From NCBI RefSeq assembly GCF_963678635.1, contig NC_087066.1, positions 59,786,312 through 59,850,311 of the forward strand: a DNA stretch of 64,000 nucleotides, in the 5' to 3' direction. This DNA comes from Symsagittifera roscoffensis. Lineage: Eukaryota > Xenacoelomorpha > Acoela > Convolutidae. The notes beneath the pieces are model-generated. The model did not search any database and had not been told where the DNA came from. It saw only the letters and a program-made list of their open reading frames with translations. Made by a program: the position numbers and the translations under genes. Positions within the stretch are counted from its first letter, which is position 1, and every line of letters starts with the position of its first letter. Positions 35,260 through 48,300 of this stretch are shown piece by piece.

Positions 35260-35895
35260 ATGGTTCAAGCAATGTATGAGCAGTCGCCTGAATTTTTTAA
35301 TAAATTTCGAAAGAATTTTAAATTTTTTATTCTGAACAACGAACCCGACGCCTCACAACTCCCTCTAAACACAAATTTTGCAATTGCAACCCACTCAATT
35401 TAGAACGAGTCTTGCACCCAACTGCTCGACAATGACCATCCCCACATCCATGTTCTCATCGAAGTAACCAAAGATTGTGTCGACGTAGTGAAAAAGATGA
35501 CCTCAACCACTTTCGTTGTACCTTGTCTACTCTCATCTTTCAAGCATCTAATATTGGGTTGCAGTAAACTTCACCTATCAGGACCCCTGATGGAAAAATT
35601 AAAAATTGCTGTCACCTACAACAGTTCTATTAACAACTCAACTGACATTGGTGGTGCTTCTCTACGAAGAAGATTGCCACAAGTTTGCTTTGCTTCACAA
35701 ACTCGATCCATTCAAACTCAAACTGATTTAATCACTAACGTAACAATTGAACGCTTCATTAATATTTTGAATGGTGATAATGCCGCCGAGTTTCCTAAAA
35801 TTATTGATATCATTTTGAGTGGTTATGGTCGTTTAAAGATTGATTCAAATACTTTGTTTGTTAAATTTATAATGGAAAAGAAATTTAAAATCTGA
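35260..35895 (+). pseudogene. Unrecognised 212-codon gene, one in-frame stop
   Basis: A continuous frame from ATG 35260 to the stop at 35893-35895, interrupted once by TAG at 35401-35403. The second part is open for 164 codons. It contains a VTKDCVDVVKKM helix-like region, a TRSIQTQTDLI stretch and an ILNGDNAAEFPKIIDIIL helix near the C-terminus. I do not recognise the family. It lies 41 bp after the PC4-like gene on the same strand and converges on the protease gene. It may be a Polinton-lineage virion or accessory protein. Confidence 0.5.
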
Positions 35896-36010
35896 AAACG
35901 GTTTTTAGAGCCTGCGATAACGCCAGAGGCAAGTGTTCTAGCAACCATAAAACATGTTTTTTTTTAAAATAAATTATAAATCATTAAAGAAATGCATCAG
36001 TATTACAAAG

Positions 36011-36457
36011 CTATAACATCATATGTTTAGCAAAACGCATCATGTCATGGTCGTTAACCTTGAAACCTATAAGAAATTTAGATGAAATTATAACATGAGC
36101 AACATAAATACAATAAAGTCCGCACAAGACCGAGTTAGCTGATTGGATTGGCTTATTCATCAGTATTTGGTTTCCTTCATGGATAGAACGTCTCATTTTT
36201 TTGTATACATGTGGATAGTTGTGTAGGCTTCGTCCAAGAGGATCTGCAAAAAAGATTTGACCACCAGCTTGAGCAAACAGTAACCAATGAGTTCCTGGCT
36301 GGTCTGAGTTTGATGCGTTCACTATCATGAAAGTATTGTCGCGTTTCAATATTGTATTAAATGCTAAGTTAGCGGGAAAAATGCCGCAAAATTGATGTTT
36401 CAAATGCTTGCATCGGTGAATAAGCTTAGTAATCTGTAAATTGTCCATTTGTTTCAC
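36011..36457 (-). CDS. Adenain-type cysteine protease (Polinton PRO)
   Basis: An intact 148-residue frame with the full Ulp1/adenain catalytic set: His57 in GTHWLL, Asp72 in FFADPLG, Gln105 in KPIQSANS and Cys112 in VLCGLYC. The spacing (about 15 residues H to D, 33 to Q, 7 to C) fits the adenovirus maturation-protease family, whose Polinton and adintovirus homologues are 150-220 residues. The role in the family is cleavage of capsid precursor proteins during virion maturation. It lies just downstream of the capsid gene on the same strand, as is common in these elements. No lesion is seen, in contrast with polB. Confidence 0.85.
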   Translation of the reverse strand: MKQMDNLQITKLIHRCKHLKHQFCGIFPANLAFNTILKRDNTFMIVNASNSDQPGTHWLLFAQAGGQIFFADPLGRSLHNYPHVYKKMRRSIHEGNQILMNKPIQSANSVLCGLYCIYVAHVIISSKFLIGFKVNDHDMMRFAKHMML

Positions 36458-36544
36458 CGAGTCAACTCATTAGAGTGTTTTTAGCTATTTTTCTATCGGA
36501 ACGCACGTAAACTGTTGATGCACGCTCTCCCATGAAAAGTAACT

Positions 36545-37363
36545 CTACATTTTCCCCAGTGGTGCATCAAACTTCAGTTCTACTGAAATGGTGCAATTGG
36601 TCAATTCAGGATGAATAAAGTCATGTGAAGCCTCCTGAGTAGATGTGAGATCAAATGCCATAATATAATGATTGTGATAATTAGCCAAACTGATTCCATG
36701 ACTATTGTTGAAAACAAAGTCTAGAGCTTCCAATGTGTTATAGTATATTCTTTTGTTATCAGTCGTTGACACAGGAGTTCCTGCAATGGGTAGACCGTTT
36801 CGGTAAACAATGATTTCATTCAGCTGAAATTTTTGATAATGAAACGGGTTTGTTCGGTTAGTTCCCAGGTATGCTGTATTCGAGCTCATTGCTAAAATCA
36901 TTCGACGAACTGGCTTTTTGGCAAAAACGTCTTCTTGTCGCCAGCTTTGCACACCAGTTGTGGACAAAAAAGTTCTCGGTAAAACTTCAAAAAAATTGTA
37001 TATTGCGGGTGTTTTCAACAGAGTTTTTTCTATCGACGATAGCACAAAATTGGTTACTGTCATTTTGCGCACATATAGGTTAGCCTCAGTGATTTCAATA
37101 CGGTAATGTTTATCTCTATGCTCAGACATGATAACAAAGTCATTAGGAGATCGTCTCAGAGAAAGTCTTATTGTAACACCGCTGATAAGATGTTTGTCAC
37201 ACGATAAAAAATCACAAGCAATTTTACCAAATAAACGGAATTCGGTTGATGCAGCTACGATTCGTTTACGTTCAGCGACATCTTCAGCTCGCCCATTAGC
37301 ACCATCAATACCTGACGGATTATCTTCATAATAATAACTTTGACAAGCAAGCCATGTTTTCTT
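36545..37363 (-). CDS. MCP: Polinton/adintovirus major capsid protein, C-terminal part (cut by gap)
   Basis: About 272 residues remain of the second half of a double-jelly-roll capsid protein; the N-terminal part lies in or beyond the gap. Supporting features are: a FGKIACDFLSCDKHLISGVTI-type strand pair; ANLYVRKMTV; then the family's characteristic order of RR(M/I)ILAM, NPFHYQKF.LN, IVYRNGLPI, an N.HGISL..Y helix, FDLTS and a C-terminal ELKFDAPL strand. It would form the hexon-like capsomer. It is followed at 88 bp by the protease gene. The frame upstream of the gap is only nominally open because N codons are neutral, and the residues after the gap belong to other sequence. Confidence 0.8.
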   Translation of the reverse strand, partial: KKTWLACQSYYYEDNPSGIDGANGRAEDVAERKRIVAASTEFRLFGKIACDFLSCDKHLISGVTIRLSLRRSPNDFVIMSEHRDKHYRIEITEANLYVRKMTVTNFVLSSIEKTLLKTPAIYNFFEVLPRTFLSTTGVQSWRQEDVFAKKPVRRMILAMSSNTAYLGTNRTNPFHYQKFQLNEIIVYRNGLPIAGTPVSTTDNKRIYYNTLEALDFVFNNSHGISLANYHNHYIMAFDLTSTQEASHDFIHPELTNCTISVELKFDAPLGKM

Positions 37364-37563
37364 NNNNNNNNNNNNNNNNNNNNNNNNNNNNNNNNNNNNN
37401 NNNNNNNNNNNNNNNNNNNNNNNNNNNNNNNNNNNNNNNNNNNNNNNNNNNNNNNNNNNNNNNNNNNNNNNNNNNNNNNNNNNNNNNNNNNNNNNNNNNN
37501 NNNNNNNNNNNNNNNNNNNNNNNNNNNNNNNNNNNNNNNNNNNNNNNNNNNNNNNNNNNNNNN
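37364..37563. other. Assembly gap, exactly 200 N
   Basis: There are 200 unknown bases. The round number suggests a placeholder and not a measured length. The left side is Polinton-like capsid gene and the right side is the Gypsy element leader, so the join and the true distance are uncertain. Confidence 0.99.
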
Positions 37564-37654
37564 GAACTAGTTTGGTACCAAAAACCAAATTTTCCCAATT
37601 TTTGATAGTAAGAAACACTAAAAATTTAGAAAATTTTTTGAAATTTTTGAGGTA

Positions 37655-37800
37655 GGACAGTAAAAATAGTTGTTCGGACAACGTCCACTAGTGAATCTAC
37701 AAGTCTTAAAATCCGCTACCCGAAAGCCTTCCGGGTTGCAGAGAAATCGAACATAACGTGTTTGATTTGGTGGATTCATCAATCCGGAGGGGTCCAGGTA
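37655..37800 (+). repeat. 5' copy of a ~140-bp block shared with the 3' region
   Basis: By eye this aligns at about 65% with 53340-53475. Shared landmarks are AATAGTTG, AGCCTTCCG(G/A)GTT, TTGATT..(G)GGATTCA and AATCCGGA(G/A)GGGTC. It could be the edges of diverged LTRs or an element-specific leader/trailer repeat. Divergence this high is not expected of LTRs from one recent insertion. Confidence 0.45.
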
Positions 37801-38598
37801 GCATAGTTTTTCGCAAAATTTTTCTACAATAGCGTTTTAGATCGGGTCTTTTGCATTGAACTAGAAGAGTATAGGCCTTCTGAGCTCGGATCAATAATTT
37901 TTAGGTCGAAAGGACCAGATTTGCGGAAAAAGTTAGGCGGAACCTATAAGAGAGAAAATTTTTTGAGTTCGGAAAAAAGACGTTTTGGTTAATAACTTTG
38001 GAACTACTGATCATATCGAGTTGATCTTGGTACCAATAGATCAGAAATTAGCTGAGCTTACTAATAGGATCAGAAATTTTTCGGAAAAGCGAGCGAGAAA
38101 ATTTTTTGAGATTGTTTTTAGCAAATTACACAAATCCGGAGGGGTACACCCTTCACGTTTTATAAATTTTTCTAAAAAAAAACCCTTATACCCCTACCAA
38201 AAGTTGATAGCGATTGAACTAAGTAACTTAAGACAGTTCTAGACAAAAAGGGAGGGCTGAAGGCACAAGACAACCATAATAGAGTCGAAATTAGGCAAGT
38301 GATAAGACCCTTCACCGTTAGTGTGAATTGTCAAATAAGTGCCTTAACTTCAATCCGGAGGGGTCTAGGAAAGGACCCTATACCCTTCCCAGTTAATTCA
38401 AACAGCATAATAGCAACGCAGAACGTATCCGGAGGGGTATAAGCTGAAATTAAGAAAACTACAAAAAGCTACTTTGACAGAGCTAAGGGCTCCAAATCCG
38501 GAGGGGTCTACTATTAACTAACTCGGAGGGGTCCCAATCCGGAGGGGTCTATATTCTGACAGTCCGGAAGGGTCCTATTTGTGCCAATCCGGAGGGGT
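37783..38598 (+). repeat. Nine dispersed TCCGGAGGGGT words in the retroelement leader
   Basis: The word starts at 37783, 38135, 38354, 38428, 38497, 38538 and 38588, with variants at 38522 (CTCGGAGGGGT) and 38563 (TCCGGAAGGGT). Most are preceded by AA and followed by A, C or CTA. Spacing is irregular. Only one further copy occurs, at 53455 (TCCGGAAGGGT) in the 3' region. The leader also lacks any long frame. An RNA packaging or translation role is conceivable but is inference. Confidence 0.8.
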
Positions 38599-39380
38599 AT
38601 TATTTTATTAAGGACTTAGGTAAACGAAAGAAAGACTAAAAAGCGAGAGGTATTAGGTTAGTAATACACAGGCTAGGTATCAGTGACTGCACTGGTAACT
38701 TGCCTCTCAAAAAGAACCAGACTAATACAAAACAGGTCCGAACTCGGATATTCGCGACACTAAGTTTAAATTAAAAAGAGCGTGACTCATTGGTGTGGAT
38801 TGAAACATAATACGTTTTTGGGAAAAGTGACTGCCCTGAGGATTTTAGTGCTCGGGCAGTCCGAAGGCAGATAGGTAACACAGTACTCGGTGGGTGCAAT
38901 AGACGCCCACTTGAGAAAATAACTGCCTTCAAAGTTTTGTCTGTTTGGTGCAGCACCAAGCAGGGAAAGCTTTTTCTTTAAAAGACAGGTTCGACTATTG
39001 TACTGCGACCGACTAAGAGTACAAGACACATACGTTTTTTTTATATACATTCATATTGTGTCAATATATATATATATTTTTTTGTTGTTGTTTTTGATTT
39101 TAAATCAACCTAAACTGTGCTTGATTGGGTAGTGACTACACTATCTTTTAAATTGACTGATAACATCATATTGTGCTAGTTTCCAGATCTTTGGACCGAT
39201 AATCGGCTATTGTGAATAAATTTTATACAAACTGTACCCTTACAACATACAGGGATTCGTGGTCACTATTTAATAGAATCTGGTGAAATTTATTGTGTTG
39301 TGTCATTATTATTGTTAATCAAACTATAAGGTCTCTAGCAATTGAGTCAAGAGTAGGCATAGGAAAGTGACAAATAAAGA

Positions 39381-42300
39381 ATGAGTTTAGACAAGTCGAG
39401 GATACCAAAACGAGGTAATAGCTCTAGGAAATTCATACCTGAAAAGCAAAGAAAAACGATGACCGATCCTTTTGTGGATTGGATCAAGCGATCCCGGTCT
39501 GACAAAAGGGGGACGGTTTCAGGCAGAATGGTTGAAACGAGAAGTCAGAAGACCTCAGAAGAGCTAAGAGAACTGTTAGAAGTGGAGGTCAATACGGACC
39601 ATACCATGAACGACAACCAGGGAGTAAATGGACTGGAAGGGAGAGGCAGAAGGCTGGCGAGTGAGTCTACTCCGGTAGAACAAGGCCATGATTTTGCCAC
39701 TTCCACCGGGACGTTGGATCGAGAGGAGATGTCGGAACTGTCCGACATCTCAACTGAAGTAACGGCAACTAGAAGATCTCCGACAGACAACACTATGATG
39801 GCAAGCGGAACTGGAAAACAAACAACCTCATCATCGTTCTCAGAAAGAATGAAGAACACCTTCGGAAACATCTTTCCATTCAGCATGGGAGGAGGAGCAG
39901 GAAACGATGGGGAGTCCCAGGAGGAAGAGGATGAAGAGGAGCAAGGGGACTTTGGATCTCAAGTCAGTCTCAATAGTTCGATCCAGGAGAGTGAGGCACA
40001 CGTCGGAAGAGAGACTGGAACCATGGATAAATTTGGTGTAGTGACAACGATAAGCAAAGAGGCAAACACACCGGGCCAGTCGAAGGACTTCGCGATTAGG
40101 ACAAGTTCGGAGCCACAACCTGAAGAGAGTAGAACCAGAGGGCTTGGCAACGCGTTAGCGGATCCTGAAATAGATAATGAAAAGACGTCAAGACAGAGAG
40201 TCAAGGCCCGGATCTCGACCAGCACGAAGCTACCTGGGACCGACAGAGTTACACCACCACTAGTGACGCCACTCATGGATAACGGGGCAGCACTAGAGGA
40301 AGCCTTAAACAACATAGTGGGCAGTTTAGGAGAACAAAATGAACAGATGTCGATAAGGATGAGTGAACTAGAAAGAGCAGTTCACATTGAAAGAGAAAGT
40401 CTGCGGGAAGAAATAAACCGCAACAGACAAGAAGTTGGCAGAAGCGAAAAACGCTTGAAAGAAAGAACGGACGAACATATGACGAGGAACTTGTCGCGAA
40501 TGACAAGAGAAGCGGAACAGAGGGAGTTACGCTTAAGAGCCGACATGGAGAAGTTAAGAATTCAACAAGAGCAGTCTCTTGGGTCTCTTGACACAAAGAT
40601 AGATGCGATGATGGAGAGGCGAACTCAGGCTATCATGGATAGGTTGGACGGGCTACTAAGCAGCAAGAGTGGACCAAAAGAAGGAGAGCCGAACTCGGGA
40701 GGTCCCAGCAGGGAACCGAGGGTGAACTTCAATGAACATCAAAGGAGGAAGACGTATGGATCCACTAGAGGCAGGGGCAGTTCATCAGGCTATGCCACAA
40801 GGGGTAAAACAGCATGGGGCCCGAACAGTAGAGCAAGTTCAACGGGGAACAGACAAACCTCGAACGAACGACCAACGCAAAGCACACATGCGACCGGGAG
40901 AAGCGATTCTGGCAACATGGGGCATACAAGCCCGAGGAGGAGTCACATGGGCCAAGCGGGAAACGCTCATGGTGATTCGGATTGTAGGGATGTACCGCAC
41001 ACAGAGCCTTCGACAAGGTGTGAGAACACTCAGGCGGGACACTCAAGGGATGCTACGGCAATGGCCACAGCATTTGAACCCCTGAACAGGTCTTTGGAGA
41101 CATTCCTGACGCGGTTATCTAGAACCAATGAACGCAGTGAAAAGTCCAGAAGAGTCTTTAAGAAACCAAGATGCTACAAAGACGAATCTGATGGCTGTAT
41201 TGATACCTGGATAGAGGTAATGAAGCTGCATTTCGAGGAAGAAGACTTGTCTGAGAGACAGGAATGCAGCGCGCTCACCAGCAACTTAGAAGGGACAGCC
41301 CTGAACTGTGTCATGGCCAAGAAACAGTATCAACGTGACACTGCTGAGAAAATCTTCGAAATCTTATTAAACCGTTTCGGATCAGGGGTGCAGGGGCACC
41401 AGGCGATGATGCGCTTCGAGAAACGGAGGCAACGAGAAGATGAAACAATAGACAAGTTTCTCGATGATTTGGAAATGCTGAGAAGACGCAGCCAACCGGA
41501 TGAGTCAAACCGAAGGATGAACCTGGCCGTAGCCTCAAAATTCATCGATGGTGTGAAAAATGATGAACTTCGTACGATGCTAGCAACGCATTACACACCA
41601 CTATCAACTAATGCGCCAACACCGGAGGAGTTGAGGCTCAAATCGAAAGAGTATCTATTGCTGAAACCTCCTTCGAGATCTGGATATTACAAGAACAATT
41701 ATGGCAATTTTAACAACGGACCAGCGAACCAAGGGAACAATTGGTACAAACCGAGGGACGATATGGACAAGAGACGCTCTTGTGCTAATTGTAGTTCAAC
41801 AGACCATCATGTGTCAGCATGCCCAGCTTATAAACAAGGCATGAAAGCAATAGGCTTTAGCCTCGAGGACGAAGATGCGTCAGAGTTGGAACATGAGGAT
41901 TTCATGAGAGGAGTAATTGCGAAATTCGGCCCGAGGTGTTTCTTTTGCAACTTGGACGGTCATTTTAAATCAGACTGTCCACAATTCTGGGATGCAGTGG
42001 CAGACATCAAGCATCCAAGGCATGAAGAAGCTTTATCAGGAGTGAAAGCAAGCAAGGCTCGACTTTTAAACGAAGCAGAGGCACGCAGGAAGGACAAACC
42101 TCAAGAGCTGGCGGCAAAGAAAATGCAAGCGGTAACAGGAGAAGCATGTGAACCGGAACCAGCAACTGCGGCCGATGACTTCAAGATCGATTACAAGGCA
42201 GCCGCAAAGGATGCTCTAAATAGAGTACAACAGGAACTGGTGACGAAAGAGATCGAACAAAAAGTGAAACTTGAACTGGAAAATGAAAAGCTTCAGGAGC

Positions 42301-45300
42301 AACTGAATACCTTCGAAGCAACGGAGTTCGAGGAGACGAAAACACCAAGCAGTTTAGATATGAAACTTAAAGTGATCTCCGGTAAGAGGTTCGGCATGGC
42401 GCCGCAAGGAAAGAAGATACAGTCGATAATCTCAGTGGCTGGACACCAGGTAATAAGAAATTTGAGTGAACCATCAGAGTTCACTTTAATGCATTTGGAC
42501 ACATATGCAGATTATCTGAGGCAGGTGGAGCCACGCACTGAGTCGAGAGCTGTGCGAGCACTACTAACGACGGGTGGCCCTCGCATGAAGAAACTTCATG
42601 GACGCTACTTGGAGGTCTATGGGCCGTATCAAATAATGCTGAACGTGGATGGAATCAGCATCTACACCAGGACTTACATAACAACAGATGATGATCAAAT
42701 GGGGCAGATCTATTTGGGTGAAGAGGAACTCAAAGTCCGCAGGATAGGCCATGACGCCATGATGGAACAAGACGCGGTACATATTGGATATGAAGCAGAT
42801 GTGATAGCACACCTGCTTGACACCAACGGAACAAAAATCGGAGTCACAGGGCTTCTGGACACAGGCGCGGTGGTGAGTGTGATGCCGATAAAAACCTGGG
42901 AGAGAATGGGCTTCACGCGGGAAGATTTGATTCCTACGAATCTCCGACTAGCCGCTGCAAATCGAGGAGCTATCTACGTAGCCGGAAGAACACCGGTGAC
43001 GGTCCTTCACATGGGAGGACGGAACCTTTGGATGAGCTTCCTGGTGGTAGAGAATCTGGACGACGCCGACCAATTCATCTTGGGCAGAGATTTTGTCAGG
43101 AACTTTGACGTGATGATTGACTTAAACAACGGTCTAATACGGATTAGAAACCCGGACCGAAAGTATGTTAAGAGACCCATTAATAGGATAATAACAGATG
43201 AAAATAAGGTACCAGTTTTTTTGGATAGAAAAGTAAAGTTACAACCAGGACAAGCTGTAGTAGCGATTTTTAGAATGAGAAATTTAAATTCGTTAAGTGA
43301 TAGCAAACAGGTTTGCTTAGTACCGAATCCAAATAGTCAGAGTTCGGTGATTTTAGGCCGGAGCTTCTCGGTAACGCGAAACGGACTGTGTGTCAGTGTG
43401 TTGTTGAACACACTGGACACCACGGTTTCAATCCAGCGTGGAAAGAAGCTTGGTTACGCATTGCCGATGAGGACCGACTATGAAGAGACACAAAACTTGA
43501 AGAAATATAGTGTGAAAGACTGTCCTTATCATGCAAATAAAGATAAAATCTTAAAGAGAATTAATGAATTAAAATCTATTCGTAAATTGTTTTCAATGAA
43601 ATCCGAAACGGACGACGGCTTATCAAGCTGCTCGAATTTTCCGGAACGCCCCTCGTCATATGAACTAGATTCTGACAAACCGGTTTTGCCAGAAAGAGAA
43701 CATTTAAAAGGAAAAATAGGTGAGGGAGATTTTGAAAAATTGCGGGACCTCCTAAATCGGAACGCCGAGGTATTTTCAAAACATAAGGCGGATATCGGTT
43801 GTTGTAATTTCGTCGAACACGAAATCGAACTAGAAGAGGGCGCCGTTCCCCATAGGGAAGGCGCAAGGCGAATGACGCCACATAAATCGGAAGCGTGCCG
43901 AGCGGAAATAGAAATGTTGCTTGAATACGACATGATAGAACCCTCGAAATCACCATGGGCTTGCGGAGTAGTAATGGCGAAAAAGAAAGGGGGGCAGCTT
44001 AGATTTTGTTGCGACTTTCGTTACTTGAACGCGGTAACGATTAAAGACGCGTACCCGATACCGCGAATAGACGAGAGCCTATCCAAACTTGGTGATGCAA
44101 AGTTCTTCACCACATTGGACTTGGGTTCTGCCTTCTGGCAGGTTCCTCTGCGAAAGAAGGACAGGGAGAAAACAGGATTCGCGTGCGAATTGGGGTTGTA
44201 CCAGTGGAAGAGGATGCCCTTCGGCTTGTGCAATGCAACAGCAACCTTTCAAAGGCTGATGGCTCAGGCTTTGACAGGAGTGACCAAAAAGTACGGGAAT
44301 CTCTTGATGTGCTACGTGGATGACGTAGTCATAGCGACACCAACCCTGGAGGATTACATTGATCGACTCGATGAGGTCTTCGGATGTATGAAAAGAGCAG
44401 GCTTGAAATGCAAACCATCGAAATGTGAAATCCTTAGGGATTCGATCAAGTACCTGGGAAGAATGGTGGACCGGCATGGTGTGAGGCCAGATCCAGAAGC
44501 AGTAGAGGCTGTGCTGACATGGAAAGCTCCTAGAACGGACACACAGCTCATGAGCTTCCTAGGGTTTGCCAATTACTACCGTGAATTCATTAAAGGATAT
44601 GCGGACAAGGTGTATCCGATGCAGAAGCTGATGCGCAACAAAGGGAAGAAGTTCGAATGGAACGATGAGGCACAAGTTGCTTTCGAGAACATAAAGCGGG
44701 AACTGTGCGAAGCGCCAGTGCTGGGCATGCCTACAGAAAAGGGCATGTATGTTCTCGACACAGACGCATCGGTGGTGGCCATCTCAGGAATATTGCATCA
44801 AGAGCAAGAATGGAACGGAAGAACAGTCCTCCGTCCCATTGCATACGGCAGCAAGGTCTTGAGTGACACAGAGATGAAATATGGCGCACCGAAAGCAGAA
44901 ATGTTTGCAGTAGTCACCTTCGTGGAAAAGTACCGTGCATACTTGGGGAGCGCTCCCTTCAAGTTACGCGTGGACAACAGAGCGTTATCCTGGTTGAAGA
45001 CCTACTCGATGGATCAGAGTTATATTGGTAGATGGATAGTCAGATTGGATGGCTACCATATGATAATCGAACATAGGATGCGTGATAAACATCAGAATGC
45101 TGACAGTCTCAGCAAGAAAACTGAGTTCTATGAAAGATTGGAGCAGAAGCAGGCCAATCAGGCGGAAGTAAAGGAGGGATTTTCGTTTCTGGACAAAGAA
45201 ACTTATGAAGCGCTTCCCTTAACGAGATGGTTGGATAAGTCTGGACATCCAATTCCAGGGCATCCTGAGTTACCTGTAGAGAAAGCAGCTGAGATAAAGA

Positions 45301-48300
45301 TCCTGTCCAAGGAGGATCCAGTCCCCTTAGATTTGTTGCTGCGCTCGAACCTGGTCCAGCAAGAACTCTCTCGCATGAATATAAACAGCCTCTCATTATT
45401 GGATAAAACGGTGCAAGTCACACCACAAGTAATGCGGATGCTGGGTGGGTTGTTAGAAAGAGAAGTGACCAGAGATGACCCCGAGTGGACAGCAGCAGTG
45501 GCATCGCTAACAGTCAGTAAGAAAGTGAAGATCATGCCGTCCAGACAACAGCACGAAGAGAACAAGAGGGATTGTAGGACAATAGTTCAGCAACTAGTAT
45601 CCTCAATATCCCAAGAGATTTTAACCAGTACTTCTTACGGACGGAAAGAACAGGGGAGCAACAAGCGAAAGAAAACCGTCACCTTTGTAGACCGGGAAAA
45701 AGAGGGTGAAGAGGTAGAACAAAATCTGCTGCAAGACTATTTGTCCGGGGAGAAGGATGAGGAGAAAAACCAGCAATCACAAGATCAACACCCGGGACAA
45801 GTGAATTTGTCCGGGGAGTCCGAGATAGACGAGAAAATTCCTGATGAGAAACAGGACCTAGAGAACAAAGTTTTGTCCGGGGAGTTCAGATGGATGCGAA
45901 GGAAATACGGACATGATCTGGAGGAGCGTGCAGTCTCCAGCACAACACCTTCGACGGATGATAAGACAGAAAGCTCGAGAATGAACACCTATTCAGACAG
46001 GGATTCGACCTCGGGATCAGAACTGTCAGAACTGGCGATACACACGCTACTAGTGGAAACTCGGGCGAGAAACCTGGACAGAGAGGTGTACCAGGATCCT
46101 GACAGTGATCGCTACCTAATATCAAGCGAAAGAGTCTTTGACAACGCAGCGGATGACTTAGAAACGATAGCGGTATCGAAACGTTCGATAAGCCTGTTGC
46201 CGCAGAAAGATCTTCAGCCGTTTCAACAAGAAACACAACCGTTGGCGAAGATTTGGTGCGTTAAGATGGAAGAAGACACACATCAGCCCAACGAGCTGAA
46301 CAGTCAGATGAGAGTCATGAAGACGTACTTGAAGGCGAGATACAGACTCTCGGACCTTCTAAGGGCGCAGAGAAATGATCGCATGACAAGCAACCTAAAA
46401 AGGTGGATAGAAAACGGTGCACCTGACAAAGGTGGCCTGGAAGAAGACAGCTATAGGATCCTGAGACAATACTTCATGCAGAAGGAGGGGAGATTATATC
46501 TGAACAAGGACGGGATCGTGGCTTGCAGGAGAAGAGAAGAAGACAAGGTCTTATACAAATATAACGCGATAGTGTTGCCGCAACTCTATCAGACAGAACT
46601 ATTATTCAGGTCGCATGATCAGATGGGCCATCAAGGGATCGACAAAGTGTATCAGAGGATCCTGAAGCGCTTTGAGTGGCCTGGGATGAAAAAGGCATGC
46701 GAGAAATGGGTGACAGCATGTCTGTCATGCCAACAGGTCAAGGATCCTAGGAAGTTGCGATTTCCTCTACAATCGATTGAGTCGTCTGAATTCAACGAGG
46801 TCGTGCAGATAGATCACCAGAAGATATGCATGACAGACAGCGGTTATAACCAAGTCTTGGTCATGATAGATCACTTCACGAAGTACGCAGAGGCCGTGCC
46901 CTGCATAACTGCCTCGGCGGAAGAGACATGCGACCACCTGATCAATACGTGGATAGCAAGACACGGATGTCCAATGACGTTTCAATCGGACAATGGAACG
47001 GCTTTCGTAGGCGAGCTTACGAAAGAGCTTATGAGACGGTCACAGGTCGCTCAGGCTCACTCCACGACATACCACCCTCAGACGAATGGCTTAGTGGAAA
47101 GACAGAATAGGACGTTAGTATCGATGCTGAGAGTATACTGTTCCAGGTATATGACCGATTGGGACAGATACCTTCCACAGGTGATGGGAGCTTATAATAG
47201 CACGCAACACTCCACCACTGGAGTCAGTCCACACATGATGCTGACGGGACACGAGAAATCTTTACCCTTGACATTCTTCTACCCAGAGAATGAGGGAAAG
47301 AAAACATCCCCACAGGTCTACGTGAGGGATGTGATCAGACGCCAACAGGAGTTGAACGACTTGTGTAGACGAAACACTCAGCAGGCACAGGCAAGGCAGA
47401 GGAAAAGATTCGACAAGAAAGCAGCTGGTGCAAAGGCTTACTCGGTGGGAGACTACGTATGGGTATTTCAGAACGTTATACCACCGAAAGGGACAAAAAA
47501 GCTTCTGAAGAAGTGGAGGGGACCCTTCATGATTACAGAGGTGCACCAAGAGGGACGCTTTTATAGACTGAGTACTGGCCGAGCCGCCCACTACGAGAAC
47601 ATCAAGCCACACAATCCATCGACAGAAGACTGGTGTATACCTGCAGACATGGAAGAAGGGGATTATCTAATGATGGATCCTGCTTGTGAGGTCAATGAAA
47701 AAGGCACCAGGGAGAAGAACGATGGAAACGAAGTCGTAGAGGAAGGTACGGATACACCATTGGACCTGGATCCAAACGAACAGATCGAAGCGGACGATGA
47801 AACCTTGCCCTACGCAGAGGAAGATTGGCAGGATTCCGAACAGACAGAGGTTCCCAAGAACATGGAACCAGATCTTCCGTTCACGATGCAGACTCGTCAG
47901 AAAGACGGGACGAGACTAAGAAAGAAATACAATCCTTACGGTGACGACTTTGTAGTGGATAGGATAGATCTAAAGAAAATAGTGGAGGAAGTAGTGGGTT
48001 TAGAGGAAATAACAGTGTCACAGGACATTGGCATAGTCGATGATCACAACGATGAGTGGGTTGACGACTGGTCGAAACCCGAGGTGGAGTTCGACGATGA
48101 GCAACAGCAGTCAAATGAACAAGACCTGACGAACCTGCGTGTCTTAGAGTGGCTGAACGAAATGACATCAGACCCTGATAAGACCAGCGTTACGATTCAA
48201 GACGTAGATCGCGAAAGCGCGAAATACATTAAGACCGAACGAGATGATCCTTCCTGGGCTGCCCAGGAAGGACAACTTCTCATTCCAGCTTCTAATCTTG

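Noticed and set aside
27059-35895. Reassigned stop codons (TAA/TAG read as amino acid) explaining the in-frame stops
   Set aside because: Frameshifts occur alongside the stops, the protease and the 3156-codon ORF1 contain none, and the host G-beta gene itself ends in TAG.
37326-37681. Frames running through the N block
   Set aside because: Unknown bases cannot support coding sequence. Only the left-hand capsid part is real.
45740-45885. LSGE repeats as a known protease-cleavage or binding motif
   Set aside because: No family with such a motif is known to me, and the fourth copy of the DNA word is in another frame.
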